Shown here one piece after another: positions 31,383-40,570 of a stretch of 64,000 nucleotides of DNA. The notes under the pieces are model-generated. The model did no database searches. It saw nothing but the letters and a program-made list of their open reading frames with translations, and had not been told where the DNA came from. The stretch comes from CAYHMW01 sp964357925 (GTDB lineage Bacteria; Patescibacteriota; Microgenomatia; UBA8517), in NCBI GenBank assembly GCA_964357925.1, contig CAYHMW010000002.1:1-64000 (forward strand), in the 5' to 3' direction. Position numbers and translations under genes: made by a program. Positions within the stretch are counted from its first letter, which is position 1; each line of letters starts with the position of its first letter.

Positions 31383-32221
31383 AAATATCAGCTCATGTTT
31401 TAGTCAAAAATGAAGCCAGATTTATTTGGTACTCAGTTATGTCCGTCATTAATCATGTCGACAAAGTTAGATTAGTCGACACCGGGAGTACCGATGGGAC
31501 TCTCGAAATAATTGAAGAACTCCGAAAAACACCAGTCGGTAAAGAAAAAATAATCTTCCAGAAATTTAAACTCGATCCTTTTAACGAAGAGGTGGCAAGG
31601 CAGCAAATGCTAGATGCAACAATTGAAGATTGGTTTATTGTTATCGATGGCGACGAAATTTGGTGGGAAGACAGTATTAAAGCAGTAACCCAAATGATAC
31701 ATGGGAAGGGCAATCAATATGAATCAATTGTCGTCCCAACTATTAATGTGGTTGGCGACATGTTCCACTACCAAGAAGAAAAAGCTGGTCTATATAAACT
31801 CGCCGGCAGAAAAGGTCATTATAATTTAAGAGCAATAAATAGGTCGATCCCAGGTTTAAAGTCCCTTGGAGAGCATGGGATCTGGGGCTGGGCAGATGAG
31901 GATAATAAAATGATTCAGGACCGCGACCCGGGAAAAATATTATTTGTCGACGCACCGTACTTGCACACCACCTTTCTACAGCGTGCAGGTAATGTCACAG
32001 ACGACAAAAAAGTCCTAAAGCGCGCGCAAAAGCTCAAACACGAAATAGGAATTCCATTTCCAGGTGATTATTATTATCCGGAAGTTTTTTTCAGAGAAAA
32101 GCCAAATATTGTTAAAGATGTTTGGCAGAACATGCCAGGTTCCTTCTATTTGCAATCGATAATCGAAACCCCCTTAAGGAAATTAAAACGCAGATTGCTC
32201 CCTCCAAAAGTTGGTTATTGA
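31379..32221 (+). CDS. Family 2 glycosyltransferase (LpsC/TPR-less Sunset-like type)
   Basis: The 280-residue protein starts ISAHVLVKNEARFI, then VDTGSTDGTLEI and VIDGDEIWW with the DGD metal site. KNEA plus DTGSTDGT is typical of GT2 enzymes that modify lipopolysaccharide cores or peptides. The second half contains a His/Trp-rich YLHTTFLQR segment for the acceptor. It is coupled to the flippase by ATGA. It converges on the HAD gene with a 7-nt overlap, and no terminator hairpin is seen between them. Donor and acceptor are unknown. Confidence 0.78.
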   Translation: MKISAHVLVKNEARFIWYSVMSVINHVDKVRLVDTGSTDGTLEIIEELRKTPVGKEKIIFQKFKLDPFNEEVARQQMLDATIEDWFIVIDGDEIWWEDSIKAVTQMIHGKGNQYESIVVPTINVVGDMFHYQEEKAGLYKLAGRKGHYNLRAINRSIPGLKSLGEHGIWGWADEDNKMIQDRDPGKILFVDAPYLHTTFLQRAGNVTDDKKVLKRAQKLKHEIGIPFPGDYYYPEVFFREKPNIVKDVWQNMPGSFYLQSIIETPLRKLKRRLLPPKVGY

Positions 32222-32838
32222 AGATCAACTCCTAGAAGTTCTGACAAGTCGAGACGAAGTTGAGCTGCATCTCGGAATAGGAGCCCTTTAATCCCCAGTT
32301 TTTCACAAGCAACTAAGTTTTCCTCCCTGTCATCGACGAATATTGTCTCTCTTACAGTAGTTTTCATATTTTGTATCGCTGTTAGGTAAATCCTAGGATC
32401 AGGTTTTGCTACCCCTACTGTGCATGAGCAATATACGCCATTGAATATATCTTTCAATCCGAACTTTCGCATCTTAATATCCACCCAATCCACGGCAGTA
32501 TTAGTAATAACCCCAATCTTAAAGCCTTTCTCCCGAAGCTTAGCTGCGATAAGCAGGACATCTTTGTTCCCCCGAACTCCATCTTCGTAATACTTCTCGA
32601 GAGTCCCTCGGATTGGTTTTTTAGGTGCAAGCTCGTATACCTCGTCCCAAAAGGTGCTTGCAAGTTCAGCCCCGATAGAGAGTTTTGGCCAGTGTTTGTT
32701 GTATAGCTCATGAAGTTTTTCAGCAGTAAGCCCGGATTCCTCCACGACTTTCCTATATTCATCCTCCCACCGATCAGAGTCAGAGCCGATGACTCCTCCG
32801 AAATCAAAAATTATAGTTTTGTAATTACTCACGTCCAT
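32215..32838 (-). CDS. HAD-superfamily hydrolase, subfamily IA-like
   Basis: At 207 residues it has a normal HAD-IA length. Motif I is IIFDFGGVIGSD (nucleophile Asp; Gly at +2 instead of the second Asp, as in the DFGGV subgroup). Motif II is GVITNTA, motif III is the Lys of GVAKPDP, and motif IV is IFVDDREEN. An alpha-helical cap lies between I and II. It may dephosphorylate a sugar phosphate. It is monocistronic and has a strong Shine-Dalgarno, AGGAGG about 10 nt before ATG 32838, unlike the surrounding glycan genes. Confidence 0.85.
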   Translation of the reverse strand: MDVSNYKTIIFDFGGVIGSDSDRWEDEYRKVVEESGLTAEKLHELYNKHWPKLSIGAELASTFWDEVYELAPKKPIRGTLEKYYEDGVRGNKDVLLIAAKLREKGFKIGVITNTAVDWVDIKMRKFGLKDIFNGVYCSCTVGVAKPDPRIYLTAIQNMKTTVRETIFVDDREENLVACEKLGIKGLLFRDAAQLRLDLSELLGVDLQ

Positions 32839-32864
32839 GGCTTCAACCTCCTTACATATTAAAG

Positions 32865-32870
32865 TAAAAT
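32865..32870 (+). promoter_or_regulatory. -10 box for the long glycan operon
   Basis: TAAAAT is followed by 6 nt and ATG 32877, the leaderless spacing. It is the only promoter-like site seen at the head of the 20-gene plus-strand run that reaches 54158. Confidence 0.5.
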
Positions 32871-32876
32871 ATAGTC

Positions 32877-33701
32877 ATGATTCAATGCAAACTCTGCGGC
32901 AGTACTAGTTTCAAGCCCATTTACGTCGACCCTGCAATCGAAAAATGTGCCAAATGCGAGCTGGTAAGAACTAAAAAAACACCACATCCTAATTACAGAA
33001 GCTACCACCGGGACGTTGACTACGAGAATAATGAAAAGCTTTTTAGAAACATATTTCTAAAGCGTTACAAATTGATTGCTGGATTTACAAACAAGAAAGG
33101 CAAAGTACTTGAAATCGGCTGCTCCACAGGTGTTTTCCTTGAAATCTTCAAGCAAAATAGCTGGGATGTAGTGGGAATAGAACCTTCCCAATCTGGAAAA
33201 GTAGCTGAAGCAAAAGGCATAAAGGTTATAAAAAACTCATTCGAGAAGGTAAAGTTCAAGAGTAAATTCGACCTAATAATCTTAAATCACACCCTAGAAC
33301 ATGTCGAAGACCCAGTGTTTGTACTCACGAAGGCACAAAAACTTCTTAGTGAAGACGGTCTCCTGTTTGTTGATGTTCCAAATTTCGACAGTTTTAGTAG
33401 TAGACTCTGGGGGAAAAGATGGAAATACCTACTTCCAGAAGAACACGTTCACCATTTTACTTCGTGGTCGCTTATAAAAGCTCTTGAAGGATCAGGTCTC
33501 AAACCAATTTATATCAACACCTGGACTGGTGTATTTGATGTAGATAACCCATTACAAAAAATAGTCACACAAATAACTTCAGGCAAACCATATTTATATA
33601 AAAGTTTCATTTTAGATATGCTCAATCTCCCCTTCGATATTCTAAGTACAAAAATATTCCACCTAGGTACAAATTTAGTAGTAATAGCTAAAAAACCATG
33701 A
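32877..33701 (+). CDS. SAM methyltransferase with N-terminal zinc-ribbon-like segment
   Basis: The first 30 residues hold CKLCGS and CAKCELV, a four-Cys ribbon commonly fused to C-methyltransferase-like sugar methyltransferases. The class I domain follows: VLEIGCSTGVFLE (motif I), GIEPSQSG, LIILNHTLEHVEDP and LLFVDVPNF. The 274-residue protein ends in a hydrophobic stretch. It could methylate a sugar nucleotide or the growing lipid-linked glycan in the cytoplasm. It heads the long operon and overlaps the next gene by 4 nt (ATGA). TAAAAT 6 nt upstream suggests a leaderless mRNA. Confidence 0.82.
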   Translation: MIQCKLCGSTSFKPIYVDPAIEKCAKCELVRTKKTPHPNYRSYHRDVDYENNEKLFRNIFLKRYKLIAGFTNKKGKVLEIGCSTGVFLEIFKQNSWDVVGIEPSQSGKVAEAKGIKVIKNSFEKVKFKSKFDLIILNHTLEHVEDPVFVLTKAQKLLSEDGLLFVDVPNFDSFSSRLWGKRWKYLLPEEHVHHFTSWSLIKALEGSGLKPIYINTWTGVFDVDNPLQKIVTQITSGKPYLYKSFILDMLNLPFDILSTKIFHLGTNLVVIAKKP

Positions 33702-35041
33702 TACCGGGTCTTCTAATCATTTTTCACCTGCTGATACTAGGCAATATTCAGTTCACTGCCTGGCCAGAAATACTGAGCTTCCCATATCTTAAAAACAACG
33801 GCTTTGACTTGTACCGCGATTTTGTTCATGCCTACCCACCCTTACTTACAATTATCTTGGCAACGCTTTATAAGTACCTTGGCTACAGAATGATTGTCAT
33901 CAAAGGATTCACCTGGGTATTAATTCTCATTAACGATGTTCTTATCTTCAAAATTACTCAGAAGCTAACCAGTTCAAAGTACATAGCCTTGCTCGCACTG
34001 CTTTTTTATGTCTTAACTCAACCTTTTCTTGAGGGCAACATGCTTTGGTTCGATACTGCACTCACGACACCACTTTTAGCCACGCTTTACACTTTGCTAT
34101 TCCCAAATCTTTTGGTCTTGTCAGGCTATTTTATGGCCTTGGCACTCCTTACAAAACAAACTGCAATTCTATACCTCCCAATTTTTAGCTTGTTATTGTT
34201 AGTGAGTTCCAAAAAAATAGGTAATTTCGCCCGTTTTCTTGCAGCACCAATTATTTTATGTGGAGTTTTGGCCCTCAAGCTGTTTTCAGCCAGCAATCTT
34301 GAACACTTTCTCAACTGGACATTAATTTACCCCTCAAAATACTGGACCAAATTTCCCGGCTATGTAGACCTAGACCTCACCATAAAAGACCTTAGCACTC
34401 TGGCTGTCCTATTCGCACCAACATTTTCATTGCTTGTCTACTCCAAAACTAGGCAGAAGTATTTACTGATAACTTTATTTACAATTGCTGGAATTGTTGG
34501 CGTTTATCCACGGTTCTCCTATTTTCACCTTCAGCCCGCAATTGCCTTCGCCGCAATCGGCTCAAGCCTGTCATTTATAAACCTTAAGAAATATAAATAT
34601 TTACCAATAATTTATTCTCTCACTCTTATTTTTTTAATAGCGATTCCAGCTCTAAAACAAAATTTCGGCAAACCGACGCGTTTTTATGGCAATGAGGAAA
34701 CGCTTTTTACAAGTGCTTTAAAATCACAAGTGAGCAGAGGTGATACGATATACCTCCTCGGCCCACACTCAGGCTACTATGTCTTCACGGAGACCCTTCC
34801 CCCAAAACCCTGGCTAGATAACTTCGGTTGGTATTGGGAAATGTCAGGAGAGGCAGAGAAGGCTTTAGCTAAATGGTCAGAAACTCCACCGTCAGCGATT
34901 GTTGTCGATACAAAAAGCCCTGGTGACTGGTATGACCTTGGAGCATATCAGTCTGGGACATTGGTCAATTGGATAGAGGAAAACTATACTAAAGGCGAAG
35001 AGCTAGACGATAAAAGTACATTATGGACAAAAAACAACTGA
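33698..35041 (+). CDS. GT-C-type membrane glycosyltransferase
   Basis: The 447-residue protein has about ten membrane spans and an external C-terminal part of about 110 residues. The first loop reads NGFDLYRDFVHAYPPL; the Asp pair plus H-x-YPPL is typical of GT87/GT39-like polyprenyl-phosphate-mannose-dependent transferases. A later LTKQTAILYLP segment resembles the conserved TKQ region of those proteins. The next gene starts 19 nt inside its 3' end. It probably adds one sugar to an external glycan; linkage and donor are unknown. Confidence 0.72.
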   Translation: MIPGLLIIFHLLILGNIQFTAWPEILSFPYLKNNGFDLYRDFVHAYPPLLTIILATLYKYLGYRMIVIKGFTWVLILINDVLIFKITQKLTSSKYIALLALLFYVLTQPFLEGNMLWFDTALTTPLLATLYTLLFPNLLVLSGYFMALALLTKQTAILYLPIFSLLLLVSSKKIGNFARFLAAPIILCGVLALKLFSASNLEHFLNWTLIYPSKYWTKFPGYVDLDLTIKDLSTLAVLFAPTFSLLVYSKTRQKYLLITLFTIAGIVGVYPRFSYFHLQPAIAFAAIGSSLSFINLKKYKYLPIIYSLTLIFLIAIPALKQNFGKPTRFYGNEETLFTSALKSQVSRGDTIYLLGPHSGYYVFTETLPPKPWLDNFGWYWEMSGEAEKALAKWSETPPSAIVVDTKSPGDWYDLGAYQSGTLVNWIEENYTKGEELDDKSTLWTKNN

Positions 35042-36054
35042 AAATTGCATTTCTAAATATCAGCCAAGGACAAATAGAGCGAGGGAGTGAAGTTTTTGTT
35101 ACAGAACTTGCAAAACGTTTAGGTAAAAACCATAAAGTAGAAATACTATTTGGAGACGAACTTCCAGGCTGGAGGACTCCGTTACTTTGGAGATTCTTTC
35201 TAGACTTCCACAGTATTTCAATCCTTTTATTTACACTAAAGCAAATCCCAAAACTTCTTTTTAATCGTTATGACATTGTAATTCCTCTTAATGGCGGCTG
35301 GCAGTCAATGATAGTTAGGACTATTACTTGGCTTTACAGAGGAAAGATGATCATCTCTGGTCAGTCTGGTTTTGGGTGGGACGATAGAATTAACCTTTGG
35401 TGTTTACCGGATGTTTTTGTAACGCTCTCTAAAAAAGGCATTAGATGGTCGAAGATGACCAATCCGCTCATAAGGGTCGAACACATTCCAAACGGAGTAG
35501 ACATAAGCCAATTCCAACCTGGCAAGTCAAGGCTTGAGTTTAAACTCGCACAACCAATCATACTCTGTGTCTCAGCGCTCGAGAAAACAAAAAGAATTGG
35601 CTTAACAATTAAAGCCGTATCAAAACTAAAAAAAGGCAGCTTGTTAGTGGTTGGCAAGGGTTCTGAAAAAGTGATTCTAACTAGCCTAGGTAAAGAGATG
35701 CTTGGTAGTAGATTTCACCTAACCTCATTCTCTCACGAAAAAATGCCAGAAGTTTACCGGGCTGCAGATGTTTTCACTCTATCATCACATAAATCTGAAG
35801 CTTTCGGTATTGTTTATGTTGAAGCCCTCGCAAGTGGTCTTCCAGTGGTCGGAACAAATGATGAATTAAGGGAAGAAATAATAGGGGATGCAGGCATTCT
35901 GGTTGACCCAACAGATACAGATGCTTACGCCATAGCATTGCAAAAAGCCCTAGACACCAATTGGGGGAATAAACCAAGGAACCAAGCACAAAAATTCTCC
36001 TGGGACAAAATAGCAAGGCAATATGAAGAATTATTTGTAGAACTTACACAATGA
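35023..36054 (+). CDS. GT4-type glycosyltransferase
   Basis: The 343-residue GT-B protein has an N-terminal half with RGSEVFVTELAKRL. Its C-terminal half has HIPNGVDISQF (the nucleotide-binding hinge), VVGKGSEK, and SEAFGIVYVEALASGLPVV, the EX7E motif that holds the donor. GILVDPTDTDAYA closes the domain. Soluble cytoplasmic retaining transferase; GDP-mannose or UDP-hexose donors are common in this family. ATG lies 19 nt inside the preceding GT-C gene, and its stop overlaps the following GT2 start. Confidence 0.85.
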   Translation: MDKKQLKIAFLNISQGQIERGSEVFVTELAKRLGKNHKVEILFGDELPGWRTPLLWRFFLDFHSISILLFTLKQIPKLLFNRYDIVIPLNGGWQSMIVRTITWLYRGKMIISGQSGFGWDDRINLWCLPDVFVTLSKKGIRWSKMTNPLIRVEHIPNGVDISQFQPGKSRLEFKLAQPIILCVSALEKTKRIGLTIKAVSKLKKGSLLVVGKGSEKVILTSLGKEMLGSRFHLTSFSHEKMPEVYRAADVFTLSSHKSEAFGIVYVEALASGLPVVGTNDELREEIIGDAGILVDPTDTDAYAIALQKALDTNWGNKPRNQAQKFSWDKIARQYEELFVELTQ

Positions 36055-36887
36055 AAATCTCTACAATAATCCCAGCCTATAATGAAGAAAAGGTTATTTT
36101 GAATTGCCTGAAATCTCTTGATGATCAGTCAGCAAAAAATTTTGAAGTAATCGTCGTTGATGACGGTTCAAGTGATTCCACACTATCTCTCCTTGGGGCA
36201 TTTAAAACTCAAAAATACGAATATAAATTCCTAAACACCGACCACAAAGGGCCAGCCCTTGCTCGAAATCTCGGAGCCAAAAATTCTAAAGGGCAAATCT
36301 TGGTTTTTGTTGACTCAGATATGACTTTCAGTAAAGATTTCATCAAAAACCTTGTGGCACCAATAATTAGCCACAAATCCAAAGGAACATTCTCAAAAGA
36401 TGAATTTGTGGCCAACTGGCATAATGTTTGGGCACGCTGCTGGAACTATAATCAAAATCTCTCTGGAAATAAGCGCCACACTGACGACTATCCCGATACA
36501 CAAAAAGTTTTTCGAGCAATCCTCAAATCTGAATTCGATGGAGTAGGAGGGTTCAATAAAGGTGGTTACACTGATGATTATACTTTAAGTGAAAAACTTG
36601 GTTACAAGGCAGAAGAAGCATCAGATGCAATCTTTTATCACAATAATCCTGAAAATCTTGTAGAAGTTTTCCACCAAGCCAAATGGACTGCAAAAAGAGA
36701 ATATAGGTTCGGGATATTTGGAATTATTGTAAATCTAGTTAGGCTAACTATGTTTTATTTGCCAACAGCTGTTTGGAAAACTGCTAAATTCAAATCACCG
36801 GCATTTGCCATCTTTAAATTAGTTTATAATTTAGGTTCAATTGTGGGAATTTTAGAGTACAAAATAAAAGGTTTAGGGATAAAATGA
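36051..36887 (+). CDS. Family 2 glycosyltransferase
   Basis: The 278-residue protein shows ISTIIPAYNEEKVI, VVDDGSSDSTL, GPALARNLGA and VFVDSDMTF, the full ordered GT2 motif set, with DSD as the metal site. A GVGGFNKGGYTDDY segment provides the acceptor-side acid. The C-terminal 60 residues are weakly hydrophobic and could associate with the membrane. It has ATGA couplings at both ends. It is probably a chain-extending transferase acting on a lipid-linked oligosaccharide. Confidence 0.85.
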   Translation: MKISTIIPAYNEEKVILNCLKSLDDQSAKNFEVIVVDDGSSDSTLSLLGAFKTQKYEYKFLNTDHKGPALARNLGAKNSKGQILVFVDSDMTFSKDFIKNLVAPIISHKSKGTFSKDEFVANWHNVWARCWNYNQNLSGNKRHTDDYPDTQKVFRAILKSEFDGVGGFNKGGYTDDYTLSEKLGYKAEEASDAIFYHNNPENLVEVFHQAKWTAKREYRFGIFGIIVNLVRLTMFYLPTAVWKTAKFKSPAFAIFKLVYNLGSIVGILEYKIKGLGIK

Positions 36888-38341
36888 ACAAAAATAACAA
36901 CATCTACTATATTTTGACTCTGGCGTTTGTGTTACGCCTGCTTTCTTTGAACCAATCATTTTGGCTGGACGAAGCCACGAGTGCGGGAGTTGCACGCGAT
37001 TTATCTTTATACCAAATACTCAACGATTTCCTTCCAGGTGACTTTCACCCAGCTGGCTATTACCTTTTACTCAAAGGCTGGGGGGCAGTATTTGGCTTTA
37101 GTACTGTTGCACTTCGACTGTCGTCAGTGTGTGTGGGCGTTGCAACAGTTTTCGTAGTGTATCTGATCGGCAAAACTTTGAAAAATGAAACACTTGGTAC
37201 ACTTTCAGCTCTATTGTTTGCCACCGCTCCACTCCACATCTACTACTCGCAGGAAGTAAGAATGTACTCACTTTCAACACTTTTAGCTAGTTTAACTATC
37301 TATTTCTATCTTCGAATACAAAAAAGGCCCAATAAAACTGATTGGCTATGGTTCTCTACCTTCTTAGCTTCAAATCTGTTAATAGATTATCTCCCGGTAC
37401 TCATAATAATTCCAATCTGGGCGGCCACATTATTTGGCTTTAGTAAACGTAAAGCCATCTGGAAAAGAAACTTTTTACTATCGCATGTTCCAGCCCTACT
37501 TGCCTTTGGTGTATTATGGCCCATCCTAAAGACACAGTTGGCTGCTGGACTTTCTGTCAAGATAAGCTCTCCTGCATGGTGGAGTCTTCTAGGAACAACA
37601 AATTTCAAAAATATTGCACTAATTCCAGTAAAATTTCTAATTGGAAGAATCAGCTTTGAGAATGATTACGTTTATGTTCTTATGGCAGTTTCTGCCTTAG
37701 CCCTCTATGTATTCGCATTCAAAGAGACAGTAAAAAAAATAAACAACTACAAAATTCTTTATTTATGGGCTACATTGCCAGTAATAGCGGGTGTGTTTAT
37801 TGGCTTATTTATTCCAGTGCTAAGCTACTTCAGGTTCCTTTTTGTACTCCCAGTAGTATATTTGCTGGCAGCCTTAGGCCTCACAGAAATTAAAGAAAAG
37901 TACTTTGTTCCGCTTTTGTTTTCATTGTTATTACTAAATATGACGATGAGCTACAGATATCTTTCTACCCCAAAGTTTCTAAGGGAAGATTGGCGAGGAC
38001 TAGCCACCTATATAAGTGAAGATTCGGTTTTTATGCCATCGCCGCTAGTTATTTTCCCAGCCAACTCACAAATGGAAGCCTTAAAATTCTACAACAGCGA
38101 TGGGAGGGTCCAAATTTCGGGGCCAGATATTGAAATCGGTTCTCAAGAAAGACTGTATTTGATCCGCTATGTAGTTGCTATATTTGATCCAGAGGATAAA
38201 GTAAGAACCAAAATAGAATCAAACAACTATCAAAAAGTAGAGGAAAAGGATTTCAACGGAATCACAGTTTGGAAGTATGAAAAATTACCGGAAATTCCAC
38301 CCGAGCTCGAATTAAACTCAGAAAAGGTAATTAAGCTTTAA
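36884..38341 (+). CDS. GT39/PMT-family membrane glycosyltransferase
   Basis: The 485-residue protein has about eleven spans. LNQSFWLDEATSAG gives the catalytic acidic pair of the first external loop. DFHPAGYYLLLKGW and YYSQEVRMYSL are the conserved second-loop and QE-R-Y motifs of PMT/ArnT-like enzymes. The C-terminal ~110 residues lie outside the last span and are hydrophilic. It transfers a sugar from a polyprenyl-phosphate donor to an external acceptor. It is coupled by ATGA to the GT2 upstream and abuts the GT4 gene directly downstream (TAA then ATG). Confidence 0.82.
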   Translation: MNKNNNIYYILTLAFVLRLLSLNQSFWLDEATSAGVARDLSLYQILNDFLPGDFHPAGYYLLLKGWGAVFGFSTVALRLSSVCVGVATVFVVYLIGKTLKNETLGTLSALLFATAPLHIYYSQEVRMYSLSTLLASLTIYFYLRIQKRPNKTDWLWFSTFLASNLLIDYLPVLIIIPIWAATLFGFSKRKAIWKRNFLLSHVPALLAFGVLWPILKTQLAAGLSVKISSPAWWSLLGTTNFKNIALIPVKFLIGRISFENDYVYVLMAVSALALYVFAFKETVKKINNYKILYLWATLPVIAGVFIGLFIPVLSYFRFLFVLPVVYLLAALGLTEIKEKYFVPLLFSLLLLNMTMSYRYLSTPKFLREDWRGLATYISEDSVFMPSPLVIFPANSQMEALKFYNSDGRVQISGPDIEIGSQERLYLIRYVVAIFDPEDKVRTKIESNNYQKVEEKDFNGITVWKYEKLPEIPPELELNSEKVIKL

Positions 38342-39418
38342 ATGAAAATTGCCATAGATATTTCTCAAGTTGTTTACGGTACAGGTGTCTCTGTATATAC
38401 TGAGAATTTAGTACGTTCGTTGCTGGCAATCGACGATGAAAACCAATACTTACTTTATGGTGGTTCACTACGAAAAAAAAGTAAATTGGTTGAGTTCACA
38501 GAAAATCTGACCGGTAATTTCGACTGTAAACTCTACAACTTCCCTCCTACTTTGACAGACATAATGTGGAACAGACTTCATATAATCAATCTTGAACAGA
38601 TTATCGGCCAGTTTGATGTTGTGCATACCTCAGACTGGGCCGAGCCACCATCAAAAATACCAAAAGTGACGACAATTCATGATCTTGCCCCTATTAATTA
38701 TCCAGGAGAAACTCACCCTAAAGTTGTTTCTGCACATAAAAAGCGTCTAAAACTTGTTAAAGCTGAGTCAGCACATATTATTGTTCCTTCCCTGTCTGTG
38801 AAGAAAGAACTCATCGACTACGGCTTTCATAGCAGTAAAATAGCCGTGATTCCTGAATCACAAAACCCAAACATTAAAAAAGTCACTAATACTGAGATTA
38901 CACGCGTGAAAAATAAATTTAATATAGTGGGGGACTATATTGTCGGTTGGGGAACAAGTAAAAGAAAAAACTACGAACGAAGTTTCGAGGCGTTCAAAAA
39001 AGTCAAAACCCATTTAAACCTAAGCACATTCGTGCTATTGGGTGTTGCGTCGCACAATACCAGCGATAACATGATAGCGACTGGGTATGTAAGTGATGCT
39101 GATGTTTCTGCCTTATACTCAGGGGCCTCTGCACTCGCCTATCCGTCTATTACTGAAGGCTTCGGCATTCCAATTTTAGATGCTTTTGCTTGCGACTGCC
39201 CGGTAGTAACATCAAGAGAGAGTAGCATGCCCGAGGTAGCAGGTAACGCGGCAATTCTTGTTGACCCATTTAGTATTAAATCGATTGCCGACGGGCTAGT
39301 GAGTGCCGTCAAACAAAGAAATAAACTAATGCAGAAAAGTCATTCACAACTCAAAAAATTTTCATGGGAGAAAACTGCCAGAGAAACTCTTAAAGTTTAC
39401 AAACTAGCAGCCAACTAG
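38342..39418 (+). CDS. GT4-type glycosyltransferase
   Basis: This is a 358-residue GT-B enzyme. Its N-terminal half has QVVYGTGVSVYTENLV (acceptor-loop glycine region) and TTIHDLAPI. Its C-terminal half has VGWGTSKRKN, TEGFGIPILDAFACDCPVV (EX7-type donor site, with Asp at the second acid position) and SSMPEVAGNAAILVDP. These are typical of mannosyltransferases such as PimB/MtfB-like proteins. The start ATG immediately follows the preceding stop. It is the first of two adjacent GT4 genes that look like divergent paralogues. Confidence 0.85.
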   Translation: MKIAIDISQVVYGTGVSVYTENLVRSLLAIDDENQYLLYGGSLRKKSKLVEFTENLTGNFDCKLYNFPPTLTDIMWNRLHIINLEQIIGQFDVVHTSDWAEPPSKIPKVTTIHDLAPINYPGETHPKVVSAHKKRLKLVKAESAHIIVPSLSVKKELIDYGFHSSKIAVIPESQNPNIKKVTNTEITRVKNKFNIVGDYIVGWGTSKRKNYERSFEAFKKVKTHLNLSTFVLLGVASHNTSDNMIATGYVSDADVSALYSGASALAYPSITEGFGIPILDAFACDCPVVTSRESSMPEVAGNAAILVDPFSIKSIADGLVSAVKQRNKLMQKSHSQLKKFSWEKTARETLKVYKLAAN

Positions 39419-39442
39419 AATTAATAATTCAAAAACAATGAT

Positions 39443-40570
39443 ATGATAATCGGCATTGATGGTAACGAGGCAAATATAAAGGAAAGGGTGGGAGTCAACA
39501 CTTACGCCTTCGAAATCCTGTGGGGACTCTATAAACTACAGGATGAGGTTCCAAATCCAAAGCACAGATTTATAATATACTTGAAAAACGAACCACTTGG
39601 TGACCTACCCAAAGCCAGTAGCTTTTGGGAATATAAAGTTTTAGGTCCACGAAAATTCTGGGTGGCAACACGATTAACACCTCACCTTTACACGACTAAG
39701 TTAAAAACGGACATTTTTTTTACTCCAAGTCACTACTTACCGCCGTTTTGTCCGGTTCCGGCGGCCTGCTCGATTATGGACATAGGTTTTCTCGAATTCT
39801 CGGAACAATTTAACCCAAAAGATTATTGGCAGTTAAGGCTTTGGACTGCCAGGTCAGTTAGAGTCGCAAAAAAAATCTTCTCAATTTCTGAAACCACCAA
39901 AAAAGAAATTGTACGACACTATAGTTTTGCCCGTACTAAAGTAGTTGTTACGCCACTTGGGTATGTAAAAGGTAGGTTTAATCTCCAAAGAAACAAAAAT
40001 GATGTGCGACGACTACAAATAAAACTCAACTTACCAAAAAACTATATCTTATTTTTAGGTACATTGAAACCAAGCAAAAATTTAGAAGGCTTAATAGAAG
40101 CATGGGCATTAATCGAGCAAAAATTTCCTGAGACGCAACTGGTAATTGCTGGAAAAAAAGGCTGGCTCTTCAACCGAATTTTCCAGACAGTAAAAAGTTT
40201 AAACATTGAGAAGAGAGTAGTCTTCACTGGCTTTATCCCGGAAGCAGATAAGGAGTCATTAATCAAAGGTGCAAAGGCTTTTGTGCTTCCATCCCTTTGG
40301 GAGGGCTTCGGCTTGGATGTAGTATCTGCAATGGCTAGTGGAATTCCCGTAATAGTGTCCGATCGTGGTAGTTTGCCAGAGGTGGTAGGAACAGCTGGAA
40401 TAATTATAGATCCAACAAACTATCAAGAAATTGGGAGTGCAATAGAAAAAGTACTAACAATGAATAAGACAAGCTATAATATAGTGGCAGGCAACGGCGT
40501 AGCTCAAGCAAAAAAATTTTCCTGGAGTAAAGCAGCCAAAATTACCCTTAAATCGTTTGAAAAGATGTAA
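39443..40570 (+). CDS. GT4-type glycosyltransferase
   Basis: The 375-residue GT-B enzyme has IGIDGNEANIKERVGVN at the N-terminus, FFTPSHYLPP, VTPLGYVKG hinge and FLGTLKPSKN. The donor site is EGFGLDVVSAMASGIPVI, with Ser at the second acid position instead of Glu. SLPEVVGTAGIIIDP closes the domain. The modified EX7E is seen in a minority of GT4 enzymes and may lower or change activity. It begins 24 nt after the previous gene without an obvious Shine-Dalgarno, and its stop overlaps the acyltransferase ATG. Confidence 0.85.
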   Translation: MIIGIDGNEANIKERVGVNTYAFEILWGLYKLQDEVPNPKHRFIIYLKNEPLGDLPKASSFWEYKVLGPRKFWVATRLTPHLYTTKLKTDIFFTPSHYLPPFCPVPAACSIMDIGFLEFSEQFNPKDYWQLRLWTARSVRVAKKIFSISETTKKEIVRHYSFARTKVVVTPLGYVKGRFNLQRNKNDVRRLQIKLNLPKNYILFLGTLKPSKNLEGLIEAWALIEQKFPETQLVIAGKKGWLFNRIFQTVKSLNIEKRVVFTGFIPEADKESLIKGAKAFVLPSLWEGFGLDVVSAMASGIPVIVSDRGSLPEVVGTAGIIIDPTNYQEIGSAIEKVLTMNKTSYNIVAGNGVAQAKKFSWSKAAKITLKSFEKM

